Positions 55,489 to 63,987 of a DNA stretch of 64,000 bases are shown piece after piece. Position numbers and translations under genes: made by a program. Source of the DNA: Variovorax sp. PBS-H4 (lineage in GTDB: Bacteria; Pseudomonadota; Gammaproteobacteria; Burkholderiales; Burkholderiaceae_C). Under the pieces are notes generated by a model. The model was not told the origin of the DNA, made no database searches, and was given only the letters and a program-made list of their open reading frames with translations. The DNA is taken from positions 868,001 to 932,000 of the forward strand of contig NZ_LR594675.1 of the NCBI RefSeq assembly GCF_901827205.1, given 5' to 3'. Position 1 is the stretch's first letter, and the number at the start of each line of letters is the position of its first letter.

Positions 55489-56418
55489 TCACATGTGTGG
55501 TCGCTGGAGGTGCTTGATGATGTTTGCCGCCGCGCCCACCGCCATGCCGCGGAGCCCGCCGCCAGTGGTGCCGCCGATGTGGGGCGTGAGGACCGCATTC
55601 GGGGCGTCGCGCCACGGTGAGTCTTCGGCCATCGGCTCGACCGCGAAGCAGTCCATGCCTAGCTGCAGGTGGCCGGCCCGGAGCCGGGCCTGAATCGCCG
55701 CCTCGTCGATCAGGCCGGCGCGGGCGGTGTTGATGACGATGGCGTTCTGCCGCAGCAGGCCGATGCGGCGCGCGTCCAGCAGCCCTCGGGTGGCATCGTC
55801 CAGCGGGCAATGCAGCGAGAGCACGTCGCAAAGTGGCAGCAGTTCCTCCAGGGCGCACAGGACCACGCCCGGAGGCAAGGTGGACGGTTCGATGTACGGA
55901 TCGCACACCCGCACGTTCATGCCGATGGCCAGGGCGATGCGCATCACCCGCGCACCGATCGAGCCGCAGCCGACGATGCCGAGCGTCGCGCCCGACAGCT
56001 CCAACCCCATGTAGTCGGCCTTGTCCCAGTGGCCGTCGTGCATCCGCCGATTCAGCCATGGAATGCGGCGCGCGCAGGCCAGCATCAGGCCCAGGGTGTG
56101 TTCGGCGACGGCCTGGCTGTTGGAGCCGATGGCCGCCACGGCCGCGATGCCGAGTTCGCGGGCGGCCTGCTGGTCGATGGCGTCCATGCCGATGCCGTGG
56201 CGGCCGACCACCTTCAGGCGCGGCGAGGCCGAGAGCACGCGGCGATCGATCCGGCCGTAGCGCGCGAGGATCGCGACTGGCTGCTCGCGCTCGCACAGCG
56301 CGACGAGCTCGTCCTGGCCGAACGTGGCGCCGGTATAGACCAGCCGGTAGCCGGCCAGCAGGGCGACGGCGTCCGGATGGATCTTCGCTTCGGTGACGAC
56401 GATGGTGTCGGTGGTCAT
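55489..56418 (-). CDS. D-2-hydroxyacid dehydrogenase (paralogue B)
   Basis: A 309-residue dehydrogenase. The cofactor motif is 'LGIVGCGSIGARVMRIALAI' followed by 'VRVCDPYIE' (acidic residue, so NADH). Catalytic Arg is in 'VINTARAGLIDEAA', Glu in 'CFAVEPMAEDSPW' and His in 'TPHIGGTTGGG'. It is clearly related to the dehydrogenase at 60368, with shared 'MHDGHWDKA'-like and 'SLHCPLDDATRGLL' segments. It is the last gene of the lactone/hydroxyacid cluster. ATG at 56418 lies 4 bases after the SMP-30 stop. Confidence 0.9.
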   Translation of the reverse strand: MTTDTIVVTEAKIHPDAVALLAGYRLVYTGATFGQDELVALCEREQPVAILARYGRIDRRVLSASPRLKVVGRHGIGMDAIDQQAARELGIAAVAAIGSNSQAVAEHTLGLMLACARRIPWLNRRMHDGHWDKADYMGLELSGATLGIVGCGSIGARVMRIALAIGMNVRVCDPYIEPSTLPPGVVLCALEELLPLCDVLSLHCPLDDATRGLLDARRIGLLRQNAIVINTARAGLIDEAAIQARLRAGHLQLGMDCFAVEPMAEDSPWRDAPNAVLTPHIGGTTGGGLRGMAVGAAANIIKHLQRPHM

Positions 56419-56422
56419 GGCG

Positions 56423-57352
56423 CTACTTGCTCCCTGCAGCCGCACGATGCAGCGCCAGACCCGGCACGCCGAGCTCTGCATGCAGCACCGCGCCGTGGGT
56501 GGAATCGGTGACGTACAGCGTGCGGCGCGCGGGACCGCCGAAGGCAAGGTTTGTGATCGACGCACCCGGCGCGCCGCGCAGCACCAGCTCGGGCTCGGCG
56601 CGTGTGTTCAGCACCCAGACGTAGCCCAGGCCCGGGTTGGCCACGAGCAGCCTGCCGTTCTGGTCTACGGCAAGGCCGTCGGGGCCGCTGGCGCCGTAGG
56701 AGGTGAAGAACTGACCCACCTTGGAGACGCTGCCGTCCGCTAGCAGCGGCACGCGCCAAACGCAGTTGCCGCGCGTCACCGCGAGATACAGCACCCTCTC
56801 GTCCGGTGATAGCGCCACGCCGTTGGGACTGGGCACGTTGTCCAGCAGCAGGTCCAGCTGCCCCGAGTGGCGCAGCCGGTAGAGGCGACCCGTCGGGTCC
56901 TGCAGGCCGGTCTGCCCCTGGTCGGTGAAGTACAGGTTGCCTTGGCTGTCGAAGACCAGGTCGTTCACGCCCTTGAAGCGTTCGCTGTTGCGGCGCTCCA
57001 GCCAGGGCTCGACGCGACCACTGCCGAGGTCCAGGCGCATCAGGCCGTTCTTGTAATCGGTGATGAGCAGGGTATGCACATCCATCAGCTTCATGCCGTT
57101 GGGTTCGCCGTCGTATTCGGTGACCAATGTCCACTCGCCCGCTGCGTCGATGCGGAAGATGCGGCCGAACGGAATGTCGGTCACATACAAGTTGCCCTGG
57201 TCGTCGACCACGGGGCCTTCGAGGAAGGAGTCCGTCGGATGGCCGCCCCGGTTGGCCCGGCTCCAGTCGCTGTGCTGGCGCTCGCGGAACCGGTCTGGCA
57301 GGCGGGTGAAGGGCTGGAGGTCGGCGACCTGGGGTGGCTGGAGCAGCAACAT
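56423..57352 (-). CDS. SMP-30/gluconolactonase-family protein
   Basis: A 309-residue six-bladed beta-propeller lactonase. Blades show 'GPVVDDQGNLYVTDIPFGRI', 'NGMKLMDVHTLLITDYKNGL', 'NDLVFDSQGNLYFTDQ' (metal Asn), 'SPNGVALSPDERVLYLAVT' and 'PDGLAVDQNGRLLVANPG' (metal Asp). Members hydrolyse sugar-acid or related lactones with a divalent metal. It is placed between a LigI-like lactonase and a 2-hydroxyacid dehydrogenase, so a lactone is likely the shared substrate type. Confidence 0.87.
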   Translation of the reverse strand: MLLLQPPQVADLQPFTRLPDRFRERQHSDWSRANRGGHPTDSFLEGPVVDDQGNLYVTDIPFGRIFRIDAAGEWTLVTEYDGEPNGMKLMDVHTLLITDYKNGLMRLDLGSGRVEPWLERRNSERFKGVNDLVFDSQGNLYFTDQGQTGLQDPTGRLYRLRHSGQLDLLLDNVPSPNGVALSPDERVLYLAVTRGNCVWRVPLLADGSVSKVGQFFTSYGASGPDGLAVDQNGRLLVANPGLGYVWVLNTRAEPELVLRGAPGASITNLAFGGPARRTLYVTDSTHGAVLHAELGVPGLALHRAAAGSK

Positions 57353-57376
57353 GGCGGAGACGTGATGTCGGTGGGG

Positions 57377-58246
57377 TCAGTCGAAGCCGTACAGGGCGGC
57401 GGGGTTGTCGACGAGGATGCGGTCCATCTGCCGGTCGTTGGCGCACCAGCTGCGAAACCGGTCGAGCAGTTGCGCGTCGTCCACGCTGCCGGCCGGGGCC
57501 ACGGTGTGGGGCCAGTCGCTGCCCCAGAGCATGCGCTCGGGGGCAGCGGCCAGCAGCGTTCGTGCCACCTCGTCCCTGGCTTCGCGGCCCGCTGCACCGG
57601 TGCCCGCTTCGATGTACGGGGCGGAGAGCTTCATCCACGTTCGGCCTCCGTCGAGCAGCGCGCGCACCAGCGCGAGCGCGTCGCCGTCCGCGCCGTCCAT
57701 CGAGGCGATCATGCCGAGGTGGTCGATCACCAGCGGCACCGGCAGCGACCGCAGCACCGGCGCGAGTTCCACCAGCGTGCCCGCCCGCGCCAGCACCTGG
57801 ATGTGCCAGCCGAGCGCGGCGACCTTGTCAGCCAGCGTGGTCAGCATCTGCGGCGTGGTCACGCCCCAGGACTGCGGGCTGTAGAAGTTGACCCGAAGGC
57901 CACGGATGCCGTGCCGGTGCAGGCGCTGCAGCTCGGCGGCGTCGACGTCCGCATCGACCACGGCCACGCCGCGTGCCTGCGGGCCGAGTTCAGCCAGCGC
58001 GGCCAGGGTGCACCGGTTGTCCACGCCGTAGGTCGACGGCGTGACGACGACGGTGCGCGTCGTGCCGATGCGCTGCTGCAGCAGCCGGTAGGCCGGCACG
58101 TCGGCCACCGGCGGCGTGCGGCGCCAGTGCGGCGACGGTGGGAAGCGCGGATCGAAGATGTGCATGTGGCTGTCGCAAGCGCCCGCCGGCAGCGTGCGCG
58201 CGGGCGCCGAGATGCCGGCCGAATGCGGTACGACGATGCCTGCCAC
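57377..58246 (-). CDS. LigI-like amidohydrolase (lactonase), paralogue B
   Basis: A 289-residue COG3618-type amidohydrolase related to 2-pyrone-4,6-dicarboxylate lactonase and galactarolactone isomerase. Active-site residues are His27 and His29 ('CDSHMHIFDPRFP'), His176 ('LVIDHLGMIAS') and Asp244 ('LWGSDWPHTVA'), each four before the positions recalled for LigI (31, 33, 180, 248). It shares 'YRLLQQRIGTTRTVVVTPST' and 'DNRC.LA.LAELG' with the paralogue at 63109. The next gene downstream is the SMP-30 lactonase. Confidence 0.87.
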   Translation of the reverse strand: MAGIVVPHSAGISAPARTLPAGACDSHMHIFDPRFPPSPHWRRTPPVADVPAYRLLQQRIGTTRTVVVTPSTYGVDNRCTLAALAELGPQARGVAVVDADVDAAELQRLHRHGIRGLRVNFYSPQSWGVTTPQMLTTLADKVAALGWHIQVLARAGTLVELAPVLRSLPVPLVIDHLGMIASMDGADGDALALVRALLDGGRTWMKLSAPYIEAGTGAAGREARDEVARTLLAAAPERMLWGSDWPHTVAPAGSVDDAQLLDRFRSWCANDRQMDRILVDNPAALYGFD

Positions 58247-58247
58247 G

Positions 58248-59204
58248 TCAGTCGACCTTGATATTGCCTTTGCGGATCACGGCCGACCACTTGGCCGATT
58301 CCTTCTGCAGGAAGTCGGCGAACTCGGCCGGCGTGTTGCCGACCGGCTGGGCGCCCATGTCGGCGAAGCGCTTCTTCAGCTCTTCTTCCTGCAACGATTC
58401 GGCGACCGCCTTGTGCAACTGCTGCACCACGGCGTCGGGCGTGCCGGCGGGCAGCAGCAGGCCGTTCCATTCGTACGCTTCGTAGCCGGGCAGCACGGAC
58501 TCGGCCACGGTCGGCGCGTCGGGCAGCAGCGTCGAGCGCTTGGGCGACGTGATGGCCAGCGCGCGCAGCTTGCCGGAGGTCACCAGCGGGTAGCTCGCGG
58601 CCAGCGTGCCGAACATGAAGTCGACCTGCCCGCCCATCACGTCGGAGATCGCCGGGCCGCCGCTCTTGTAGGGCACGTGCAGCATGTCCAGGTTCAGGCC
58701 CTGGCGATACAACTCGGCCGCCAGGCGCTGCACCGTGCCGCTGCCGCCCGAGGCGAAGGTGAGCTTGCCGGGCTCGGCCTTGGCCTTGGCGACCAGGTCC
58801 TTCTGGTCCTTGATCGGTGAGTCCTTGCGCACGATCAGCACGTTGGGCGAGAGCGACACCAGCGACAGCGGCTGGAAGCTCTTCACCGTGAAGCTCAGGT
58901 TCGCGTAGAGCGAGGGATTGATGGAGAACGGCGTCGCGTCGTACAGCATGGTGTAGCCGTCGGCCGGCGCGCGCGCCACGAAGGCCTGTCCGATGGTGCC
59001 GCTGGCGCCCGGACGGTTGTCGATGATGACGCTGGTGCCCAGCCGGGTCCCCATGCGCACCGCGAGCTGCCGGGCCAGCGCGTCGGCGGCACCACCGGGC
59101 GCGTAGGGCACGACGATCGTGATGGTGCGCTCGGGGAAGGCCGCATGCGCGGCGCCGGCAATCACGGCGCAGGCCAGGACGATCGATTTCAGGAGTTTTT
59201 TCAT
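58248..59204 (-). CDS. Bug/TctC-family receptor (third in cluster)
   Basis: A 318-residue Bug protein with signal peptide ('KKLLKSIVLACAVIAGAAHA'), 'RTITIVVPYAPGGAADALAR', 'IIDNRPGASGTIGQAFVA', 'HVPYKSGGPAISDVMGGQVD' and the terminal 'WSAVIRKGNIKVD'. ATG at 59204. One base separates its stop from the lactonase start. The predicted ligand is the acid or lactone degraded by the adjacent enzymes. Confidence 0.93.
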   Translation of the reverse strand: MKKLLKSIVLACAVIAGAAHAAFPERTITIVVPYAPGGAADALARQLAVRMGTRLGTSVIIDNRPGASGTIGQAFVARAPADGYTMLYDATPFSINPSLYANLSFTVKSFQPLSLVSLSPNVLIVRKDSPIKDQKDLVAKAKAEPGKLTFASGGSGTVQRLAAELYRQGLNLDMLHVPYKSGGPAISDVMGGQVDFMFGTLAASYPLVTSGKLRALAITSPKRSTLLPDAPTVAESVLPGYEAYEWNGLLLPAGTPDAVVQQLHKAVAESLQEEELKKRFADMGAQPVGNTPAEFADFLQKESAKWSAVIRKGNIKVD

Positions 59205-59307
59205 GGGTCGGTCTCTTCGGAAGTGGGGGCGGCCGTGATCAGTCGACCTTGGTGCCGACGGTGCGGATGAGTGTCTCCGTTCCGGCATGTCGGGCGATCG
59301 ACCGCGC

Positions 59308-60288
59308 TCAGTCGAGCTTCAGATCCAGTTCGCGCGCCGTCTTCGTCGCCGCCTTGATCTCGCCGTCGAGCTGTGCGGTGAACGCGCCGCCGCAGGTGTT
59401 CTGCGGCTGCATGCCGAGGCCTCGCAGCTTCTCGGCCGTGGCCGGTACGCGGGCGAAGTCGGCGGACGCCTTCGTCAGCTTCGCGACGATCTCGGGCGGC
59501 GTGCCGGCCGGCGCGAGCAGGCCGTACCACGCATCGGCCGAGTAGCCTTTGACGCCAGATTCCTCGAAGGTCGGCACGTCCGGCAGCAGCGGCGAGCGCT
59601 GCGGCGACGCCACGGCCAGCGCGCGCAGCTTGCCGCTCTGCACCTGCGGAATGACCGAGCCGAGCGTGGCGAAAGAACTGTCCACCTGGCCGCCCATCAG
59701 GTCGGTCACGGCCTGCGCCGCACCCTTGTACGGGATGTGGTTCATCCGCGTGCCGGCGAGCCGGTTGAACTGCTCGCTCGCGAAGTGGCCGCCGCTGCCG
59801 CTGCCAGGTGTCGCGTATGTGCGCTCGCCAGGCTTGGCGCGCACCGCCGCGAGGAACTCGGACAGCGTCTTGACCGGCATCGACGGGCCGACGACCAGCA
59901 CCGTGGGGCTTACGGCCATCGAGCACACCGGTACGAACGAACGCAGCGCGTCGAACTTGACCCGGTTGCTGTAGAGCGCCGGGATCATCGTGTGGTTGAG
60001 TGCGCCCAGCAGCAGGGTGTAGCCGTCGGGTGGCGCGGAGGCCACGGCTTCGGCCGCGAGGATGGTGTTGGCGCCGGGCTTGTTGTCGACCACGACCGGC
60101 TGGCCGAGTGAACGCGCGGCGAACTCTCCGAAGGCCCGGGCGACCACGTCGGTCGGTCCGCCGGCGGGAAAGCCGACGACCAGGCGGATCGGCTTGGTCG
60201 GATAGTTGTCCTGCGCTTGCGCGAGGGGTGCGATGGCGGCGAGGCCGAGCAGGGCCAGGACGGCCGTGGTGCGGACAGGGAAATGCAT
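59308..60288 (-). CDS. Bug/TctC-family receptor (second in cluster)
   Basis: A 326-residue Bug protein: signal 'TTAVLALLGLAAIAPLAQA', 'KPIRLVVGFPAGGPTDVVAR', 'VVDNKPGANTILAAEAVA', 'HIPYKGAAQAVTDLMGGQVD' and a C-terminus '...ARELDLKLD' that departs from the usual W-x-K-V end. It sits 103 bases before the next receptor gene, so two Bug genes lie in tandem; their low similarity outside the motifs suggests different ligands and not a fresh duplication. Confidence 0.92.
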   Translation of the reverse strand: MHFPVRTTAVLALLGLAAIAPLAQAQDNYPTKPIRLVVGFPAGGPTDVVARAFGEFAARSLGQPVVVDNKPGANTILAAEAVASAPPDGYTLLLGALNHTMIPALYSNRVKFDALRSFVPVCSMAVSPTVLVVGPSMPVKTLSEFLAAVRAKPGERTYATPGSGSGGHFASEQFNRLAGTRMNHIPYKGAAQAVTDLMGGQVDSSFATLGSVIPQVQSGKLRALAVASPQRSPLLPDVPTFEESGVKGYSADAWYGLLAPAGTPPEIVAKLTKASADFARVPATAEKLRGLGMQPQNTCGGAFTAQLDGEIKAATKTARELDLKLD

Positions 60289-60367
60289 GTCGTGTCTCCT
60301 TCGGTATTCGGATGCCGCCCGGCTCCCCGCGGAAGCCTGGGGCGGCGCTGTCGGGGTGCGTGCCCGC

Positions 60368-61339
60368 TCAGGCGATGGCCGAGGGCTCGACCCCCTCGAT
60401 CACCGAGCGCACATTGCGTGCGGCTGCGGTGCCCATGTTCACGTAGGCGTCGCTCGTGACGCCGCCGATGTGCGGGCTCAGGATGAAGCCCGGCTGGCCC
60501 TTGAACACGTTGTCGGCTGCGAGCGGTTCGATAGCGAAGCTGTCGAGCCCGGCGGTGCGCACCTGGCCGCTCTGCACGGCCGCCAGCAGCGCGGGTTCGT
60601 CGATCAGACCGCCACGCGCGGTGTTGACCACGATCACGCCCTTCTTGCAATGCGAGAGGCTGGAGGCATTGAGCAGGCCGCGGTTCTCGTCGGTCAGCGG
60701 GCAGTGCAGGGAGATAGCGTCCGATGCGCGAAACAGGGTCTCCATGTCCACCACCCGGATGTGGTCGGGCAGGTCTTTCGCGAACGGGTCAAAGCCGATG
60801 ACCTTCATGCCCATGGCGTCGCACATCTTCGCGAAGCGCCGGCCGATGGCACCGAGGCCCACCAGCCCGATGGTGCGGCCGCCGAGCTCGAGGCTCTTGT
60901 GCGTAGCCTTGTCCCAGTGGCCGGCATGCATGCGGTCGTTGAGCTGCGGGACCGACTTGGCGCAGGCCAGCAGCAGTGCCAGCGCCTGCTCGGCCACCGC
61001 GGCCGAGTTGGCGCCGACGGCGGCGCGCACCGCGATGCCGCGTGCGGCAGCTGCGGCCTTGTCGATGGTGTCGGTGCCGCTGCCGTGCTTGGAGATCACC
61101 TTGAGCGACGGTGCCGCGTCCATGGCGGCGGCATTGACGCCGTTGTAGCGCACGATGATCGCGACCGGGTCATTTGCACCGCAGAGCGCCACGATGTCGT
61201 CGGCCGTCGGCGTCTTGCCGGCGTAGACGACCTCGTAGCCGTCGAGCAGCGCCAGTGCCTGGGGCGCGAGGTCGGCGCCGGTGACCAGCACCCGCGGCTT
61301 CTTTGTGGCGGAAGCGGTCGAAACAGGCAGGGCGCTCAC
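60368..61339 (-). CDS. D-2-hydroxyacid dehydrogenase (paralogue A)
   Basis: A 323-residue dehydrogenase with 'IGLVGLGAIGRRFAKMCDAM' and 'VIGFDPFAKDL' (Asp after the second strand, NADH), Arg in 'VVNTARGGLIDEPA', Glu in 'DSFAIEPLAADN' and His in 'LSPHIGGVTSDA'. The start is the GTG at 61339 that overlaps the aldolase stop as GTGA; the open frame beyond is inside the aldolase gene. It is paralogous to the gene at 55489. A role in oxidising the hydroxyacid released by lactonase or aldolase is plausible. Confidence 0.88.
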   Translation of the reverse strand: MSALPVSTASATKKPRVLVTGADLAPQALALLDGYEVVYAGKTPTADDIVALCGANDPVAIIVRYNGVNAAAMDAAPSLKVISKHGSGTDTIDKAAAAARGIAVRAAVGANSAAVAEQALALLLACAKSVPQLNDRMHAGHWDKATHKSLELGGRTIGLVGLGAIGRRFAKMCDAMGMKVIGFDPFAKDLPDHIRVVDMETLFRASDAISLHCPLTDENRGLLNASSLSHCKKGVIVVNTARGGLIDEPALLAAVQSGQVRTAGLDSFAIEPLAADNVFKGQPGFILSPHIGGVTSDAYVNMGTAAARNVRSVIEGVEPSAIA

Positions 61340-62022
61340 AGCGATTCGCCTTCCTTCAACACGCCAGCTGCACGCAGGGCGGCTGGCAGCCATTTGCTGG
61401 CGGTGTCGCCGCGACCGATGGCGTCCAGGCGCGCTGCTTCGTCGGCCACCTTCTTCACGGCCAGGTCCATCATGCCGGGCGCCTTGGCGCGCTCGATCAC
61501 CGTCACGCCATCGGCGTCGCCGACGACCAGGTCACCCGGGTTCACGGTGATGCCGCCTGCGGAAATCGGATGGTTGATGCGGCCGGGCACGTACTTGGTG
61601 GGGCCGGCGGGGTTGAAGCCGGCACTGAAGACGGGGAAGTCGAGCTCCAGGATCTCGAGCTTGTCGCGGATGGCGCCGTCGACGATCACGCCGGCCAGTC
61701 CGCGCTTCTTGCAGGCGCTGAGCATCAACGTGCCCATCAGCGCGGCGGTCTGGTCGCCCTTGCCGTCGATGACCAGCACGTCGCCGGGCTGAGCCAGGGC
61801 GATCGCGGCGTGGATCATCAGGTTGTCGCCGGGGCGCACTTCGACGGTGAACGCCGGGCCGGCGACGATCATCTGCTTGTCCACCGGCGCGACGCGCGCA
61901 TGCATGGTGCCGCGGCGGCCGGCCACGTCGGCCAGGATGGCGGCCTGAAAAGTCTTCGCCTGGGCAACGACTTCGGGGGCGACACGTTCGATGTCGCGGA
62001 TGATTTCTGGGCACTGGCTCAT
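61336..62022 (-). CDS. RraA/LigK-type aldolase
   Basis: A 228-residue member of the RraA-like aldolase family that includes 4-carboxy-4-hydroxy-2-oxoadipate (and HMG) aldolase. The catalytic Arg119 and metal-binding Asp120 are in 'GVIVDGAIRDKLEIL', and the phosphate/oxyanion loop is 'DVLVIDGKGDQTAALMG'. This pair is absent from true RNase E regulators (RraA keeps a similar fold but acts by binding), so an aldolase or oxaloacetate decarboxylase is favoured. LigI-like and LigK-like genes side by side recall the 4,5-cleavage pathway of protocatechuate/gallate. Confidence 0.85.
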   Translation of the reverse strand: MSQCPEIIRDIERVAPEVVAQAKTFQAAILADVAGRRGTMHARVAPVDKQMIVAGPAFTVEVRPGDNLMIHAAIALAQPGDVLVIDGKGDQTAALMGTLMLSACKKRGLAGVIVDGAIRDKLEILELDFPVFSAGFNPAGPTKYVPGRINHPISAGGITVNPGDLVVGDADGVTVIERAKAPGMMDLAVKKVADEAARLDAIGRGDTASKWLPAALRAAGVLKEGESL

Positions 62023-62087
62023 GGGATGGTCCTGTGTGAAGACGGTCTGAGATGGAGACGGAGAAATGGGATTGCGGCGGCGCAAGC

Positions 62088-63095
62088 TCAGTCGAGCTTG
62101 ATGTTTCCGTCGCGGATGACCTTGGCCCACTTGGCGGAGTCGGCCTTCTGCATCTCGCCGAGCTGGCGAGGCGTGCCGCCGACCAGCGTGACGCCCAGGC
62201 GGTTGGCCAGTGCGACGATGTCGTCGCTCTTGAGCGCCTTGTTGATCTCGGCGTTGAGCCGCCCGACCACATCGGCGGGCGTGCCAGCCGGCGCGAAGAC
62301 CGCCTGCCACTGCTCCACCACGAAGTTCGTCATGCCCGACTCGCTCATGGTCGGCACGTCGGGCAGCGCCTTCAGGCGCGCGGAAGAGGTCACGGCCAGG
62401 GCGCGCAGCTTGCCGCTCTGCACGTGCTGCAACGCGGCGGCCACGGGCGCGAACATGAACTGCACCTGTTCGCCCAGGGTGTCCTGCAATGCCGGGGTGT
62501 CGCCCTTGTAGGGCACGTGGATGAATTTCGCGCCCGTCTGCTGGCTCAGCAACTCGCCCTGCATCTGCAGGATGGTGCCGCTGCCGCCGGAGGCGTAGGC
62601 CAGCTTGCCGGGCTGCGCCTTCGCTGCGGCGACCAGTTCGGCCACGGTCTTGAAAGGCTGCTTCGCACCGACCACCAGGATGTGCGGGATGGTGCCGATG
62701 GTGACCACCGGCTCGAAGCCGGCGATCGGGTCGTAGGGCAGCTTGCCCATCAGGTGCGGCGCAATGGCCTGCGGGCCGATCGAGGTCCCCAGCAGGGTGT
62801 AGCCGTCGGGTGCCGACTTGGCCACGTAGGCCGCACCGATGGTGCCGGTGGCGCCCGCGCGGTTGTCCACGATCACGTTGGTGCCGAGTGCGGCGGAAAT
62901 GCGCTGCGCCACGCTGCGGCCCAGCACGTCGGTGCTGCCGCCGGGCGGGTACGGCACGACCCAGGTGATCACCTTGCCGGTGGGCCACTGGCCCTGCGCG
63001 CGTGCCAGCGGCGCCATGGTGGTGAGGCTGGCCGCCGCGGCCAGTGCGAGCACGTGGCGGCGGGAGAAGGGCGTGGCTGTGTCTTTGATGTTCAT
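62088..63095 (-). CDS. Bug/TctC-family receptor with Tat-like signal (first in cluster)
   Basis: A 335-residue Bug protein. The leader 'FSRRHVLALAAAASL' has a twin-arginine followed by a hydrophobic stretch, so export could be by Tat, unlike the other receptors here. Body motifs are 'KVITWVVPYPPGGSTDVLGR', 'IVDNRAGATGTIGAAYVA', 'HVPYKGDTPALQDTLGEQVQ' and 'WAKVIRDGNIKLD'. It lies between the LigI-like gene and the aldolase gene. Confidence 0.93.
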   Translation of the reverse strand: MNIKDTATPFSRRHVLALAAAASLTTMAPLARAQGQWPTGKVITWVVPYPPGGSTDVLGRSVAQRISAALGTNVIVDNRAGATGTIGAAYVAKSAPDGYTLLGTSIGPQAIAPHLMGKLPYDPIAGFEPVVTIGTIPHILVVGAKQPFKTVAELVAAAKAQPGKLAYASGGSGTILQMQGELLSQQTGAKFIHVPYKGDTPALQDTLGEQVQFMFAPVAAALQHVQSGKLRALAVTSSARLKALPDVPTMSESGMTNFVVEQWQAVFAPAGTPADVVGRLNAEINKALKSDDIVALANRLGVTLVGGTPRQLGEMQKADSAKWAKVIRDGNIKLD

Positions 63096-63108
63096 GTCGC
63101 TTGTGTCG

Positions 63109-63987
63109 TCAAGAAAGGGAAAGCGGGCTGGCCGGCGTGAAGCCGTACAGGGCGGCGGGGTTGTCCACCAGCACGCGGCACAGCGTGTCTTCGTCGCTGC
63201 ACCAGCGTGCGAGCGCGTCGACCTGTGCCGCGTCGTCCGGCATGGGATGTCGGCCGGCGGATGCGGTGGCATGCGGCCAGTCGCTGCCCCAGACCACGCG
63301 GTGGGGCGCGGCCTGCAGGTAGCTGCGCGCCAGCACGTCGAGCGCGGCATCGTCGGTGCGATGCGTGGCGCTGACGATGTAGCCGCCCGACAGCTTGATC
63401 CAGGCGCGGCCTTCACGCAGCAGGTCGAGCACCAGCGCGTGTGCGGCATGGCGGCCGGCGTCGGCCGGCGCGATGCGCCCGAGGTGATCGAACACCAGGG
63501 CCACCGGCAGATCGCGCAGAACCGGCGCCAAGCTCAGCAGCGTGTCGGGCGCTGCCAGCAGTTGGAGGTGCCAGCCCAGCGGCGCGATGCGTTCGGCCAT
63601 CGGGCGCAGCGACCCGGCGGGCGGGTGCGCACCCAGCGACAAGTTGAAACGGATGCCGCGCACGCCCAGGGCGTGCAGCGCCTGCAGCGCCTCGTCGGAC
63701 ACCGTCTCGTCGAGCACGGCCACCCCGCGTGCGGCATCGCCGAGTGCCGCAAGGCCCGCGAGCATGCAGCGGTTGTCGATGCCGTAGGTGGACGGCGCGA
63801 CCAGCACCGCGCGAACGGTGCCGATGCGCTGCTGCAGCAGGCGGTAGTCGTCCACCGAGGCGTCGGGCGGCAGCAGCCGGGCATCGGGCGTTGTCGGGAA
63901 ACGCGCGTCGTACACATGCACATGGCAGTCGCAGGCACCCGCCGGCATGGCCGTGCGCGGCGGCGCAGTGCCGTCCGAGAAAGGCAC
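63109..63987 (-). CDS. LigI-like amidohydrolase (lactonase), paralogue A
   Basis: At least 292 residues of a COG3618 amidohydrolase. Active-site residues His22 and His24 ('CDCHVHVYDARFP'), His168 ('LVFDHLGRIAP') and Asp236 ('VWGSDWPHATA') keep the LigI spacing. It shares long identical blocks with the paralogue at 57377. A GTG at 63987 can serve as start, but no in-frame stop lies between it and the window edge, so the true start may be beyond 64000. It would hydrolyse a lactone, possibly 2-pyrone-4,6-dicarboxylate. Confidence 0.85.
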   Translation of the reverse strand: MPFSDGTAPPRTAMPAGACDCHVHVYDARFPTTPDARLLPPDASVDDYRLLQQRIGTVRAVLVAPSTYGIDNRCMLAGLAALGDAARGVAVLDETVSDEALQALHALGVRGIRFNLSLGAHPPAGSLRPMAERIAPLGWHLQLLAAPDTLLSLAPVLRDLPVALVFDHLGRIAPADAGRHAAHALVLDLLREGRAWIKLSGGYIVSATHRTDDAALDVLARSYLQAAPHRVVWGSDWPHATASAGRHPMPDDAAQVDALARWCSDEDTLCRVLVDNPAALYGFTPASPLSLS

